Source of the DNA: Pedobacter antarcticus
GTDB lineage: Bacteria > Bacteroidota > Bacteroidia > Sphingobacteriales > Sphingobacteriaceae
DNA length: 64,000 nucleotides
Direction of reading: 5' to 3'
NCBI RefSeq assembly: GCF_900112985.1
Contig: NZ_FONS01000012.1
Location: 46,269-110,268, forward strand
The translations under genes and the position numbers were made by a program. Below the pieces are notes generated by a model that was not told the origin of the DNA, ran no database searches, and saw only the letters and a program-made list of their open reading frames with translations. This document shows, piece by piece, positions 16,930 through 25,648 of this stretch. The first letter of the stretch is position 1; each line of letters starts with the position of its first letter.

Positions 16930-18828
16930 TTATTCTATTGATTTACCTTTCATGGCTTGAGAAACCGCAATGTCCATTAACCTTTCTGCAAAGGGACGTG
17001 TAAATTCATTGAGCTCATCAGCTTTTTTCAGGATCAGGTCTTTATCTCCATCTGCAAGTGCATCAGCAAGGTGCTGAATATAGTTTTTAGTATGGCTAAT
17101 TTCTTCTGCAGTGAGTACATATCCGTTCTTCTCTACAAAACGTTCCGCGGTATAAAGTAATTGCTCACCTTCAGATTTTGCTTCGATTCGCATTCTCTCT
17201 GCAACATCTGCCTCTGCATGAGTAATGCTGTCCACCAGCATTTTCTCAACTGTATCGTCAGTTAGTCCATAACTTGGGGTAATGTCAATTTCCTGTTTTA
17301 CACCCGAACGAAGTTCGATCGCCTGAACAGTAAGGATTCCGTCGGCATTAAGCAGAAAGTTAATATCTACTTTTGGAAGACCAGCCGGCATAGCGGGAAT
17401 TCCTTTCAGTTCAAATTCTGCCAGTTTACGGTTTTCTTTAACCAGGTCACGTTCGCCCTGATAAACAGAAATTTTCATATTAACCTGTCCGTCTACAGAA
17501 GTTGTATACTGCCTGCCGCCTTTAGTCGGAACTTTGGCATTTCTGGGAATAATGACGTCCATAAGTCCACCCATGGTTTCAATACCCAGGGAAAGCGGTG
17601 TAACGTCAAGCAGCAAAATATCAGACCGGTTTCCGGCAAGAATGTCTGCCTGAATAGCTGCACCCAATGCAACGACCTCATCTGGGTTAAGCTGATCGTG
17701 GGGAGCTTTACCAAAGAAGGCTGCAACCTGCGCTTTAACGTACGGTGTACGTGTCGATCCGCCTACAAGGACCACTTCATCTATAGCACTCACCGAAATT
17801 CCCGCATCTTCAATAGCTTGTTTACAAGAGAGCATGGTTTCTGCTACTTTCGGTGCGATCAAGTCTTCAAAAGTTTGTTTATTAATCGTGCACCAGATCT
17901 TACCGGCAGATTCATCAGGGCTGAGGCCTGAAAATGAAGATATATCCAGGGTCTCGTTAAACAGGTTCTGTGTAGTCAATGCTTTTTTCGCTTCTTCCGC
18001 TTTCAGACGTAATTGCTGCATTAAGCCCGAATTTTTCTGTAATGCCTGCACATCTATTTTATTTTTTTCGATCCAGTAATGTACAATAGCTCTATCGAAA
18101 TCGTCTCCGCCTAGAAATGTGTTGCCATGCGTAGACAATACTTCAAAAATCCCATGCTGTATAGCCAGAATGGATACATCAAATGTGCCTCCGCCAAGAT
18201 CGTATACAGCAATTGTTTTATGTTCCAGCGGATCCAGTCCGATTCCATAGGCGAGACTGGCAGCAGTGGGCTCATTCACGATTCTCAGTACATCGATACC
18301 TGCCAGTTTTCCGGCATCGCGTGTTGCCTGACGCTGCGTATCATTAAAGTAAGCCGGGACAGTTATTACCGCACGGTTAACTGGTGTTTTTAAAGCGTGT
18401 TCTGCTCTGGTTTTGAGTTCTTTTAAAATGGCTGCTGAAAGATCTACTGGTGTATAAAAGCGCCCGCCAGATTGAATTTTAACCAGGGAGTCACTATCAT
18501 CGTCAATGATTTTATAGCTAAAAGTATCCTGGTGGGCTGCAACATCTTTATAAGATCTGCCCAGCAAGCGTTTTACAGAAAATATAGTGTTGGCAGGGTC
18601 AGATATCAGAAACTCCCTTGCATCATGACCGACAACAGTTTCCCCTGCAGTATTGAAATGCACAATTGAAGGAACAAGTAAGCCCTTGCCTGTATCATTA
18701 ATAACTTTTGGGTTTTTGTCAGGATCAATAAATGCGACCAGACTATTGGTTGTGCCCAGGTCTATCCCTACAATAATCTCTTCTTTTTGTAAAGAACCTG
18801 TAGCCAGGTTGATGGATATCTTTGCCAT
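16930..18828 (-). CDS. hscA: Fe-S cluster assembly Hsp70 chaperone HscA
   Basis: A 632-aa Hsp70. HscA rather than DnaK is indicated by the ~20-residue N-terminal extension before GIDLGTTNSLVAF. The ATPase domain shows VITVPAYFNDTQRQATRDAG, VNEPTAASLAYG, YDLGGGTFDVS and VLVGGSTRTPYV. The substrate-binding domain follows from about residue 390. With HscB it helps transfer Fe-S clusters from the IscU scaffold. Its partners hscB (62.5 kb), ferredoxin and iscX (31 kb) are in the window but not adjacent. Confidence 0.93.
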   Translation of the reverse strand: MAKISINLATGSLQKEEIIVGIDLGTTNSLVAFIDPDKNPKVINDTGKGLLVPSIVHFNTAGETVVGHDAREFLISDPANTIFSVKRLLGRSYKDVAAHQDTFSYKIIDDDSDSLVKIQSGGRFYTPVDLSAAILKELKTRAEHALKTPVNRAVITVPAYFNDTQRQATRDAGKLAGIDVLRIVNEPTAASLAYGIGLDPLEHKTIAVYDLGGGTFDVSILAIQHGIFEVLSTHGNTFLGGDDFDRAIVHYWIEKNKIDVQALQKNSGLMQQLRLKAEEAKKALTTQNLFNETLDISSFSGLSPDESAGKIWCTINKQTFEDLIAPKVAETMLSCKQAIEDAGISVSAIDEVVLVGGSTRTPYVKAQVAAFFGKAPHDQLNPDEVVALGAAIQADILAGNRSDILLLDVTPLSLGIETMGGLMDVIIPRNAKVPTKGGRQYTTSVDGQVNMKISVYQGERDLVKENRKLAEFELKGIPAMPAGLPKVDINFLLNADGILTVQAIELRSGVKQEIDITPSYGLTDDTVEKMLVDSITHAEADVAERMRIEAKSEGEQLLYTAERFVEKNGYVLTAEEISHTKNYIQHLADALADGDKDLILKKADELNEFTRPFAERLMDIAVSQAMKGKSIE

Positions 18829-18836
18829 AATACAGG

Positions 18837-18844
18837 CAAATTTA
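18837..18844 (-). promoter_or_regulatory. -7 promoter box TAAATTTG before hscA
   Basis: TAnnTTTG on the minus strand, ending 8 nt before the hscA ATG. It implies a very short leader. It falls in the 23-bp gap after the DUF3810 gene, so hscA can be transcribed on its own. Confidence 0.55.
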
Positions 18845-18851
18845 GGAATGT

Positions 18852-19988
18852 TTACTGGTTTTTATGTCTGTAACCCGTACTATTTTCAAAGGCAGGAAAC
18901 AGGGCAGGAGCGTGCTCAAGTTGCAGATTATAAACCCAGATCACAATATCCTGATAACTGTCAACGCCTTTAGTCTGATTGTTTATTTTCAGGAACTGAT
19001 CCAGTGCAGTACCCATATAAGCAGACATATCGCCATTGTATTTTTGCCAGAACTCCTGTTCAGCCCGGTAATCGGCCTGAGTGGCTGGATTAATCTGGTC
19101 ACGGAGCTTCTCTAATTTCTCCGGAGCGATCAGGCGGATTTCAAAAAGTACATTTCGAAGAATTGAATAGACCCCGGCATAGCGGAAATTCAGATCAGGA
19201 CTGTTCAGGCAGGCAAGATATCCGGCCAGATTAGCTTCGTCTTCCCTTGCGATTCCCAGCTGATGGGAGATTTCATGACAGGTTACAAAAGGAAGGGATA
19301 CCGGCGGGAGCCCCATATTAACATTGGCTTCTCCGGATACCGGACAATAATAACCTTCCAGACCGATTCTATTGATCAGGGCTTGTGAAAGCACAGCTTT
19401 AACAACCGGGTTCTTGTAGGTAAATAATGGATTTCTGCCAGCCAGATTTTTATACGCGATGGTTGCTCCATACTGGAGTTCCTTAATTGTATAGGATTTT
19501 CTGGCTTTTTGTTGATCAAGCTCAGCAGATAAGGTATTTACCTCTCTGATTAACTGTTCTCCGAGCGTGGTGAGCTGCTCTGCTGTATAGCTCTTTTTAC
19601 TGATACCAAGGGTAGTGGCAACAGATGGGCGACTGTAATTGAGTCCCCAAAGAATCTTAAATACAATATATAACCAGAGAATAAGTTTTAATGCTTTGAA
19701 CGGGGCTTTGTATAAAAGGGTTCTGTCGGGCAGACTCCGCCAGGCTTTTCTGGTAAAACGAAAGAGCGAAACACAAAGGATTCCAACTAAAATTAGATAG
19801 ATAAAGTCTCCGGCCGCAAAATTAAACTGGCCGCTTAGCCAGCGTAAGATTGCTGAGAGCCCGGGATAGAATCCCAGGCTATAAAATTGTTCCGTCAGAC
19901 TGCTGTTCAAGCCTATACACCAGATGATTGCAGAAAGCAATACCGGAAGCGCAAGCCAGCGCAGTTCATACCGGACCCGGCTCGGCAT
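18852..19988 (-). CDS. DUF3810 family membrane metalloprotein
   Basis: A 378-aa protein with about three N-terminal membrane helices (to residue ~115) and a soluble C-terminal domain. That domain contains TCHEISHQLGIAREDEANLAGYL, an HExxH zinc-metallopeptidase motif with a downstream Glu (HEISH...EDEAN). The family is widespread in Bacteroidota but uncharacterised; an outward-facing protease role is inferred only from the motif. Its start codon overlaps the pyrC stop by one base (TAATG on the minus strand), so the two are translationally coupled. Confidence 0.85.
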   Translation of the reverse strand: MPSRVRYELRWLALPVLLSAIIWCIGLNSSLTEQFYSLGFYPGLSAILRWLSGQFNFAAGDFIYLILVGILCVSLFRFTRKAWRSLPDRTLLYKAPFKALKLILWLYIVFKILWGLNYSRPSVATTLGISKKSYTAEQLTTLGEQLIREVNTLSAELDQQKARKSYTIKELQYGATIAYKNLAGRNPLFTYKNPVVKAVLSQALINRIGLEGYYCPVSGEANVNMGLPPVSLPFVTCHEISHQLGIAREDEANLAGYLACLNSPDLNFRYAGVYSILRNVLFEIRLIAPEKLEKLRDQINPATQADYRAEQEFWQKYNGDMSAYMGTALDQFLKINNQTKGVDSYQDIVIWVYNLQLEHAPALFPAFENSTGYRHKNQ

Positions 19989-21322
19989 TAGCGGTTAAAT
20001 GCCATGCGCTGGCCAGTTTTATTGGTTAGAAATTTACCTTTCATATAGGCCAGGTTTCCTGAAATAATCGTGTGGGTTATTTCAGACTGAAAAGTCTGTC
20101 CCTCGAAAGGAGACCATCCACATTTATAGAGAATATTGGCCTTGGTTACTTTAACCGGATCGTTTAGGTTTACCAGTACTAAATCTGCCCAGTAACCTTC
20201 GCGGATATAACCTCTGCGGTCTATCTGAAAACATACTGCCACATTATGGGCTGTTTTCTCAGCAATTTTTTCCAGTGTTATTTTTCCCTGATGATACATT
20301 TCCAGCAGGGCCGATAAAGCATGTTGTACAAGAGGACCGCCTGAAGGTGCTTGTATATAGGGTTGCAATTTTTCTTCCAACGTATGTGGAGCATGATCGG
20401 TAGCGATGATATCGATATGGTTATCCAGTACGCCTTGTAGCACCGCATCCCGGTCTGCACTGGTTTTAACTGCAGGATTCCATTTGATCAGATTACCTTT
20501 TTCGGCATAATCCTGGTCATCGAACCATAAATGGTGAACACAGGCTTCTGCTGTGATCCTTTTTTCGGCGAGTGGTGTGACCGCATCAAAAAGGCCAACT
20601 TCGGCTGCAGTGGAAATATGCAGGATATGTAATCTTGTATTGTGTTTTTTTGCGAGTTCCACCGCCATGGATGAAGAAAGATAACAAGCTTCTGCACTGC
20701 GGATGAGCGGGTGCATAGAAATGGTCAGCTGGTCTCCGTATTTTTCTTTATATACCGCCAGATTACGTTGTATTGTCATTTCGTCTTCGCAATGCGTGGC
20801 TACCAGTATCGGTGCTTTAGAAAAGATGTTCTCCAGCACAGTGGCATTATCAACCAGCATATTCCCTGTAGAGGAGCCCATGAATACTTTAATTCCGCAG
20901 ACATTGGCCGGGTCAGTACGCAGCACTTCATCCAGGTTGTCATTCGAAGCGCCCATGAAAAAGGAATAGTTGGCCAGTGACATCTCAGCAGCAATCTGAT
21001 ATTTATCTGCCAGTAGTTCTTGTGTCAATGTATTGGGTACAGTATTAGGCATCTCCATAAAAGAAGTAATTCCACCTGCAACAGCAGCCATGCTTTCTGA
21101 AAAAATATCTGCTTTATGGGTCAGCCCCGGCTCTCTGAAATGGACCTGGTCATCGATCATTCCGGGGAATAGGTGGAGACCTTCCGCATTGATTTCCTGA
21201 TCTGCTTTTTTATTGATTTCTGTGCCGATTTCTGCAATGAAACCATTTTCGATATACACATCTGCAACAAATACCCGGCCTTCATTAACCAGCGTTGCGC
21301 CTTTAATTAGGATGCTCTTCAT
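19988..21322 (-). CDS. pyrC: dihydroorotase (catalytic-type paralogue)
   Basis: Third step of pyrimidine synthesis: cyclises carbamoyl aspartate to dihydroorotate. The 444-aa class I amidohydrolase keeps most active-site signatures: VHFREPGLTHKAD, the substrate Asn in MEMPNT, THCEDE, LHILHISTAAE and IIATDHAPHTLEEK. The first His of the usual HxH metal motif is Gln59 (DDQVHFREPG), a variant I recall from other Bacteroidota dihydroorotases. The ATG at 21322 fits the family N-terminus and lies 5 nt after a TAGATTTG box. Confidence 0.93.
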   Translation of the reverse strand: MKSILIKGATLVNEGRVFVADVYIENGFIAEIGTEINKKADQEINAEGLHLFPGMIDDQVHFREPGLTHKADIFSESMAAVAGGITSFMEMPNTVPNTLTQELLADKYQIAAEMSLANYSFFMGASNDNLDEVLRTDPANVCGIKVFMGSSTGNMLVDNATVLENIFSKAPILVATHCEDEMTIQRNLAVYKEKYGDQLTISMHPLIRSAEACYLSSSMAVELAKKHNTRLHILHISTAAEVGLFDAVTPLAEKRITAEACVHHLWFDDQDYAEKGNLIKWNPAVKTSADRDAVLQGVLDNHIDIIATDHAPHTLEEKLQPYIQAPSGGPLVQHALSALLEMYHQGKITLEKIAEKTAHNVAVCFQIDRRGYIREGYWADLVLVNLNDPVKVTKANILYKCGWSPFEGQTFQSEITHTIISGNLAYMKGKFLTNKTGQRMAFNR

Positions 21323-21327
21323 AGGGC

Positions 21328-21335
21328 CAAATCTA
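21328..21335 (-). promoter_or_regulatory. -7 promoter box TAGATTTG before pyrC
   Basis: Perfect TAnnTTTG on the minus strand with only 5 nt to the pyrC ATG; part of a compact 59-bp divergent promoter region. Confidence 0.6.
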
Positions 21336-21369
21336 TTAAAAAATGAATTAGCCTTCCTATTATTTATAG

Positions 21370-21377
21370 TATCTTTG
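21370..21377 (+). promoter_or_regulatory. -7 promoter box TATCTTTG before the DEAD-box helicase gene
   Basis: Perfect TAnnTTTG with 4 nt (CAAA) to the helicase ATG. It pairs back-to-back with the pyrC promoter. The start site must fall at or next to the start codon. Confidence 0.6.
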
Positions 21378-21381
21378 CAAA

Positions 21382-22719
21382 ATGCCAAAATCATTTGAAG
21401 AGTTTAACCTGAACAGACAGATCCTTAATGCTGTTGCCGACGCAGGCTTTACTGTAGCGACACCTATTCAAGAAAAAGCAATTGCCCCGGTTTTATCGGG
21501 ACAGGATATTTTTGGAATTGCTGAAACAGGAACAGGAAAAACTGCTGCATACGTATTACCTATATTAATGCAGCTTAAGTATGCACAGTTTGATGCTGCA
21601 AGGGCATTAATTCTGGCGCCCACACGTGAACTTGCCATGCAGATTGCAGAGCACGTTAAAATTTTCTCTAAATACACAGATCTGAGATCGGTTGTTGTTT
21701 TTGGCGGAATCGGACCAAAAACTCAGATTGAACAAATAAAAGCAGGGGTAGATATCATTATCGCCACACCAGGACGTTTCCTGGATATTTACCTGGCCGG
21801 ACATATTAACACGCAATATCTTAAATTTCTGGTACTGGACGAAGCAGACAAGATGATGGATATGGGCTTTATCGGCTCTATCCACCGGATTCTTGAGATC
21901 GTGCCCCGCAGAAGACAGAACCTTCTGTTCTCTGCTACCATGAGCGAACTGGTACATAAAATTGCCGGAGATTTCCTGAAAAACCCAACTATCATAGAAG
22001 CGGGAGAGCAGGCTACACCAGCACAGACCGTTACGCAGATTCTTTACGAGGTACCTAATTTTAAGACAAAAATTAACCTGCTGCAGCATTTGTTAAAGAA
22101 TGAAATCGATTTTAAAAGGTTGATTATCTTCTGCAAAACGAAAACAGTAGCAGATAATATTTTTAGTTTTATAGAACGCCGTTACGGAGCAGATGCAGTT
22201 CGTGTAATCCATGCGAATAAAGGACAAAACACACGTATCAACTCGATTAATTCTTTTAAAGAGGGTAGTATCAGGGTTCTTGTAGCTACCGATGTTGCTT
22301 CCAGAGGGATAGATGTTTCGGAAGTAAGTCATGTGATCAATTTCGATGTTCCTATTATCATAGAAGATTATGTGCACCGTATCGGGCGTACAGGCCGTGC
22401 TTATGCTAAAGGCGATGCAATTACGCTTTGTACAGAGGCCGAAAAGTATTATGTGACTAAGATTGAGAAACTGATGCGTCAGTCTATTCCCGTAATGCCA
22501 CTTCCGGAGGAGGTCTTCATTGAAGAAACTCCTTATGAAGAACGTCAGTTCCTTGCCCGGGAAATTGATAACCAGAAAAGAAAGGATGATCCGGACTTTA
22601 AAGGCGCTTTCCATGAGAAGAAACATGCTGCAGCGATTGCGGCAAGAGCAGTCGAGTCGGCTAAAAAGAAAATGAACAAAACACCGGCCTGGAAGAAACG
22701 TAAATTTAAAAAGACCTAA
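21382..22719 (+). CDS. DEAD/DEAH-box ATP-dependent RNA helicase
   Basis: A 445-aa RhlE-like helicase. Ordered motifs are visible: Q motif (FTVATPIQEKAI), motif I (AETGTGKT), PTRELA, TPGR, DEAD replaced by DEAD-type LVLDEADKMMDMGF, SAT, and C-terminal VATDVASRGID and HRIGRTGRA. The lysine-rich tail (KKKMNKTPAWKKRKFKK) is typical of RNA-binding extensions. It probably acts in ribosome assembly or RNA turnover, especially in the cold. Two small genes follow. Confidence 0.95.
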   Translation: MPKSFEEFNLNRQILNAVADAGFTVATPIQEKAIAPVLSGQDIFGIAETGTGKTAAYVLPILMQLKYAQFDAARALILAPTRELAMQIAEHVKIFSKYTDLRSVVVFGGIGPKTQIEQIKAGVDIIIATPGRFLDIYLAGHINTQYLKFLVLDEADKMMDMGFIGSIHRILEIVPRRRQNLLFSATMSELVHKIAGDFLKNPTIIEAGEQATPAQTVTQILYEVPNFKTKINLLQHLLKNEIDFKRLIIFCKTKTVADNIFSFIERRYGADAVRVIHANKGQNTRINSINSFKEGSIRVLVATDVASRGIDVSEVSHVINFDVPIIIEDYVHRIGRTGRAYAKGDAITLCTEAEKYYVTKIEKLMRQSIPVMPLPEEVFIEETPYEERQFLAREIDNQKRKDDPDFKGAFHEKKHAAAIAARAVESAKKKMNKTPAWKKRKFKKT

Positions 22720-22720
22720 A

Positions 22721-22942
22721 TTGAAGCTTACACCGCTGAATATTGTGACTTCCGGATGTCTGGTCATGGGCGTGTTTTCGGGTATGACCGGTCTTTATAT
22801 TTTAGGGGCAATTATTGCTTTTATTTCAGATTTGATTTTCCGGAAGTTTATACCTTTGACCCGCAATTTGTGGGTAGTAGAATGTGCCTTTCTGATTTTT
22901 AGTCTGGTGCTGATGATTATTTTTAAAATGGTTATCGGCTAA
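22721..22942 (+). CDS. small membrane protein, unknown function
   Basis: A 73-aa protein with two predicted membrane helices (GCLVMGVFSGMTGLYILGAI and FLIFSLVLMIIFKMVI regions). The reading frame begins with TTG one base after the helicase stop; the next in-frame ATG (22766) would cut off the first helix, so TTG is preferred. It is not recognised as a named family. Tight spacing suggests cotranscription with the helicase gene. Confidence 0.65.
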   Translation: MKLTPLNIVTSGCLVMGVFSGMTGLYILGAIIAFISDLIFRKFIPLTRNLWVVECAFLIFSLVLMIIFKMVIG

Positions 22943-22990
22943 AGCCCGCGTGTAATTCAAATAAATGCTGTATAAAACAATTATATCTAA

Positions 22991-23326
22991 ATGAAGACTG
23001 CTGAAATTAAAATAACTGTAGAGCTGGACGACAATAATGTACCGGAAAATTTAACCTGGGAATCTACTGATGCCGAAACTAAAGAAAAAGTTCCTGTGAA
23101 GTCGATGATGCTCGCTTTGTGGGATCATAATTATAAAAACTCCATGCGTATCGACCTGTGGACAAAGGATATGCCTGTGGATGAAATGAAACGTTTTTTC
23201 TATGAAACCCTGCAGACTATGGGTGATAGCTTCCTGAAAGCTACGGGTGAAAAATTGATTGTAGAAGACCTGAGAGATTATTGCGCGCATTTTGCAGATA
23301 AAATGGGAATCGACCAGCGTAAATAA
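22991..23326 (+). CDS. gldC: gliding motility protein GldC
   Basis: A 111-aa soluble protein matching GldC of Bacteroidota: the patterns VELDDNNVPENLTW, DLWTKDMPVDEMKRFF and DSFLKATGE are family features. GldC is required for or stimulates gliding in flavobacteria but occurs widely in non-gliding members, so gliding cannot be assumed. Its stop codon abuts the start of the next gene (TAA directly followed by ATG), indicating coupled translation. Confidence 0.88.
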   Translation: MKTAEIKITVELDDNNVPENLTWESTDAETKEKVPVKSMMLALWDHNYKNSMRIDLWTKDMPVDEMKRFFYETLQTMGDSFLKATGEKLIVEDLRDYCAHFADKMGIDQRK

Positions 23327-23749
23327 ATGAAACTTCAAGCTGTAACAGGAGTCCTTCTGCTCACCGCAGGGGGACTTTGCCCTTTAATCCGGGTTCCGAT
23401 TATGGGTACATGGAATTATTTTGGTATAGACCCTTTTTTGGGAGGGGTCTATTATTTTTTCGTCCTGCTCGCTTTCTGGGCAATCTGGAAAAATAAACCG
23501 GGTACAATCCGTTTTGCAGGATGGGCCGCGCTGATCTGGGTAATCTTAAGCCTGGCTGCAGTGTGGTTTAAATCGCATGATCTTTTCGGCTTTATTCATT
23601 TTCGAAAGCTAATTAATCTGGCTGCCGGAATGGTTAAATATAAGTGGGGCTGGCTGGTAATAATTGCAGGTTCAGGTATATTGATTACAATGCGCAGACC
23701 TGTAAAACCAATTGCAGGATTATCTTTGTCACCGGATGCAGTTAATTAA
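23327..23749 (+). CDS. hypothetical polytopic membrane protein
   Basis: A 140-aa protein with about four hydrophobic helices and no recognisable motif. It starts directly after the gldC stop and overlaps the ccmB start by 14 nt, so its 3' end carries the ccmB promoter box and start codon. Function unknown. Confidence 0.7.
   Translation: MKLQAVTGVLLLTAGGLCPLIRVPIMGTWNYFGIDPFLGGVYYFFVLLAFWAIWKNKPGTIRFAGWAALIWVILSLAAVWFKSHDLFGFIHFRKLINLAAGMVKYKWGWLVIIAGSGILITMRRPVKPIAGLSLSPDAVN
23721..23728 (+). promoter_or_regulatory. -7 promoter box TATCTTTG inside the preceding gene, before ccmB
   Basis: Perfect TAnnTTTG with 7 nt to the ccmB ATG at 23736. It lies within the last codons of the upstream membrane-protein gene. 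Confidence 0.5.
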
Positions 23750-24395
23750 AGAAGTTAAATTCCTGATTGGAAAAGAGCTCCTGCTGGAATGGAGATCTAA
23801 ATACGCACTCAATGGCGTCGTTCTATACGTCGTTTCCACGATTTTCGTATGTTTTCTTTCTTTTGTATCGTTATCTGGAGTTACCTGGAATGCCTTATTC
23901 TGGATTATTATGCTTTTTGCCTCAATTAATGCAGTATCCAAGAGTTTTTTGCAAGAAAGTAAGGGCAGACAGCTCTATATTTATACTATAGCAAGTCCGT
24001 TGGCACTTATTATTTCCAAAACAATTTATAATGTGCTGTTAATGCTGCTGCTTACGTTAATTGCGCTGGCTTTCTATACGCTCGTATTTGATTATGTGCC
24101 ACAGGATATGCTGTTGTATATAATTGCAACTATTTTAGGCAGCATCAGCTTTTCGATGATATTTACTATGGTATCGGCAATAGCGTCCAAGGCAGGAAAT
24201 GGCGGAATGCTCATGTCTATCCTAAGCTTCCCGGTAATTATTCCGGTAATTACCGTACTGATTAAATTAAGTAAAAATGCAATAGACGGCTTAGACAGAA
24301 GTGTCAGTCTGGATGAAATTGGAATACTGTTGACTATAAATGTGTTGGTTGCCGCTTTTTCATTACTGCTTTTTCCTTATTTGTGGAAAGATTAA
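23736..24395 (+). CDS. ccmB: heme exporter protein CcmB
   Basis: A 219-aa inner-membrane permease of cytochrome c maturation system I, with six predicted helices. The N-terminus (LIKEVKFLIGKELLLEWR) and the FLQESKGRQLYIYTIASPLALIISK region match CcmB. It would pair with the ATPase CcmA, which is not in this window. The ATG at 23736 is chosen because family members begin just before this charged stretch and a promoter box precedes it. Confidence 0.9.
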   Translation: MQLIKEVKFLIGKELLLEWRSKYALNGVVLYVVSTIFVCFLSFVSLSGVTWNALFWIIMLFASINAVSKSFLQESKGRQLYIYTIASPLALIISKTIYNVLLMLLLTLIALAFYTLVFDYVPQDMLLYIIATILGSISFSMIFTMVSAIASKAGNGGMLMSILSFPVIIPVITVLIKLSKNAIDGLDRSVSLDEIGILLTINVLVAAFSLLLFPYLWKD

Positions 24396-24407
24396 ATAAG
24401 GGAATTA

Positions 24408-24454
24408 AGAGCCTGTTTAAATTTAGATGATCAGATGAATTTTAAACAAGCTCT
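24408..24454. repeat. imperfect inverted repeat between ccmB and ccmC
   Basis: Arms AGAGCCTGTTTAAA (24408-24421) and TTTAAACAAGCTCT (24441-24454) with one mismatch and a 19-nt centre. It could be a weak hairpin or a remnant of a small inverted-repeat element. No T-run follows. Confidence 0.4.
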
Positions 24455-24562
24455 AAGCTTATTCCTGAAGTTTTTAGTAGTTTTAAAGGTTCAATCCAGC
24501 GCGTTAGGCGGGGTTCATCCAATTGTACAATAATTTAAACTGAAAATAATAATTTTATATAA

Positions 24563-25228
24563 ATGAATATTTCTCAATCCTGGTGGAAAATTTTAGGGGC
24601 GGTCCTTGTCATCTATTCAACGGTATACGGATTCCTGTCCACTGTTCCGGCATTGCCCATTTTACATCAAAGTATTAGAAACCTGTACTTTCATGTGCCT
24701 ATGTGGTTCGCCATGATCGTTTTATTTTCGATCTCTGTTTTTCACAGTATTAAGTTCTTAAATAACGGGAATGAGGATAGTGATCTTAAAGCTGTACAAA
24801 GTGTAAACGCCGGTATTGTATTTGGTATTCTGGGCATTGTTACCGGAGCAATCTGGGCACGTTTCACCTGGGGACAGGCCTGGAGTTTTGATGTAAAGCA
24901 GAATTTCGCAGCAATTGCGCTGTTATTATATTTCGCTTATTTGATTTTACGGAATGCCATCGATGAAGAGCAGAAAAGAGCCAAGATCTCTGCAATCTAT
25001 AATATTTTCGCTTTCCCGATGATGGTCGTGTTGTTATTTGTCCTGCCGCGTATTGGTGATAGTCTGCACCCCGGAAACGGCGGTAACCCTGGTTTTAACG
25101 CCTACGATCTGGACAGCAGAATGCGGATGGTCTTTTATCCTGCCTGTGCGGGCTGGATCATGATCGGTTACTGGATCTATACCTTGCTGGCCAGGGTAGC
25201 CAAACTTGAAAAAAAGAAGACGCTTTAA
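24563..25228 (+). CDS. ccmC: heme transporter/handling protein CcmC (CcsA-like)
   Basis: A 221-aa protein with six membrane helices. It carries a periplasmic YFHVPMW His region and a degenerate tryptophan-rich WWD loop, FTWGQAWSFDVKQNF, expected to hold heme. CcmC presents heme to CcmE in system I. It sits between ccmB and ccmD, which supports the call; the WWD loop is more divergent than in proteobacteria. Confidence 0.9.
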   Translation: MNISQSWWKILGAVLVIYSTVYGFLSTVPALPILHQSIRNLYFHVPMWFAMIVLFSISVFHSIKFLNNGNEDSDLKAVQSVNAGIVFGILGIVTGAIWARFTWGQAWSFDVKQNFAAIALLLYFAYLILRNAIDEEQKRAKISAIYNIFAFPMMVVLLFVLPRIGDSLHPGNGGNPGFNAYDLDSRMRMVFYPACAGWIMIGYWIYTLLARVAKLEKKKTL

Positions 25229-25279
25229 TCAGCAGATCAAATTATCAAATCAAAATTGAAAATATTTAATTCTATATAC

Positions 25280-25495
25280 ATGAAATCTTTAACTACTACT
25301 TTTGTTTTACTGCTGGTCTCTATGCAGTTGTTCGCTCAGCCTCAGGAATCTGCGGTTGTGGATACACTGGCCGGATCGGAAAAAATCTATGTAGTTGCAG
25401 CATGCGCACTGTTGATTTTACTTGCGTTGTTGTTTTTATTGTTCTCTGTTGACCGCAGAGTAAAAAAACTCGAAAAAAAATCTGAAGGAAAATAA
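25280..25495 (+). CDS. ccmD: CcmD family protein
   Basis: A 71-aa protein with an N-terminal signal-like helix (to LFAQ), a second membrane helix (IYVVAACALLILLALLFLLF) and a basic tail, VDRRVKKLEKK. CcmD is a small membrane protein that helps release holo-CcmE. The ATG at 25280 is chosen over an upstream TTG because it places the export signal at the N-terminus. The location directly after ccmC supports the call. Confidence 0.8.
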   Translation: MKSLTTTFVLLLVSMQLFAQPQESAVVDTLAGSEKIYVVAACALLILLALLFLLFSVDRRVKKLEKKSEGK

Positions 25496-25648
25496 TTTAT
25501 TTAAATCCTTTAACACAGCTTTTTGGCTGATTTTTAAGCGTGTGTTTGTCTTACACTAAGCAATTATTTATTTGCATTAATCGTTTTTTTTAGTGCAATT
25601 TTGCGCTAACGAATAAGAACAATAATTCAAATTCTTAAAAAATCAATA

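Noticed and set aside
21607..22767. Two long minus-strand ORFs of 160 and 224 codons.
   Set aside because: They lie opposite the DEAD-box helicase gene, have no recognisable features and high Cys/Phe content typical of shadow frames.
401..24418. The 10-mer GAGCCTGTTT at 401-410 and again at 24409-24418, as ends of a shared insertion element.
   Set aside because: Only ten bases match and the flanks differ; a chance repeat is likely in a 64-kb window.
24396..24562. The gap between ccmB and ccmC as a site for a missing ccm gene.
   Set aside because: No ORF with start codon and protein-like composition is present; only an imperfect inverted repeat is seen.
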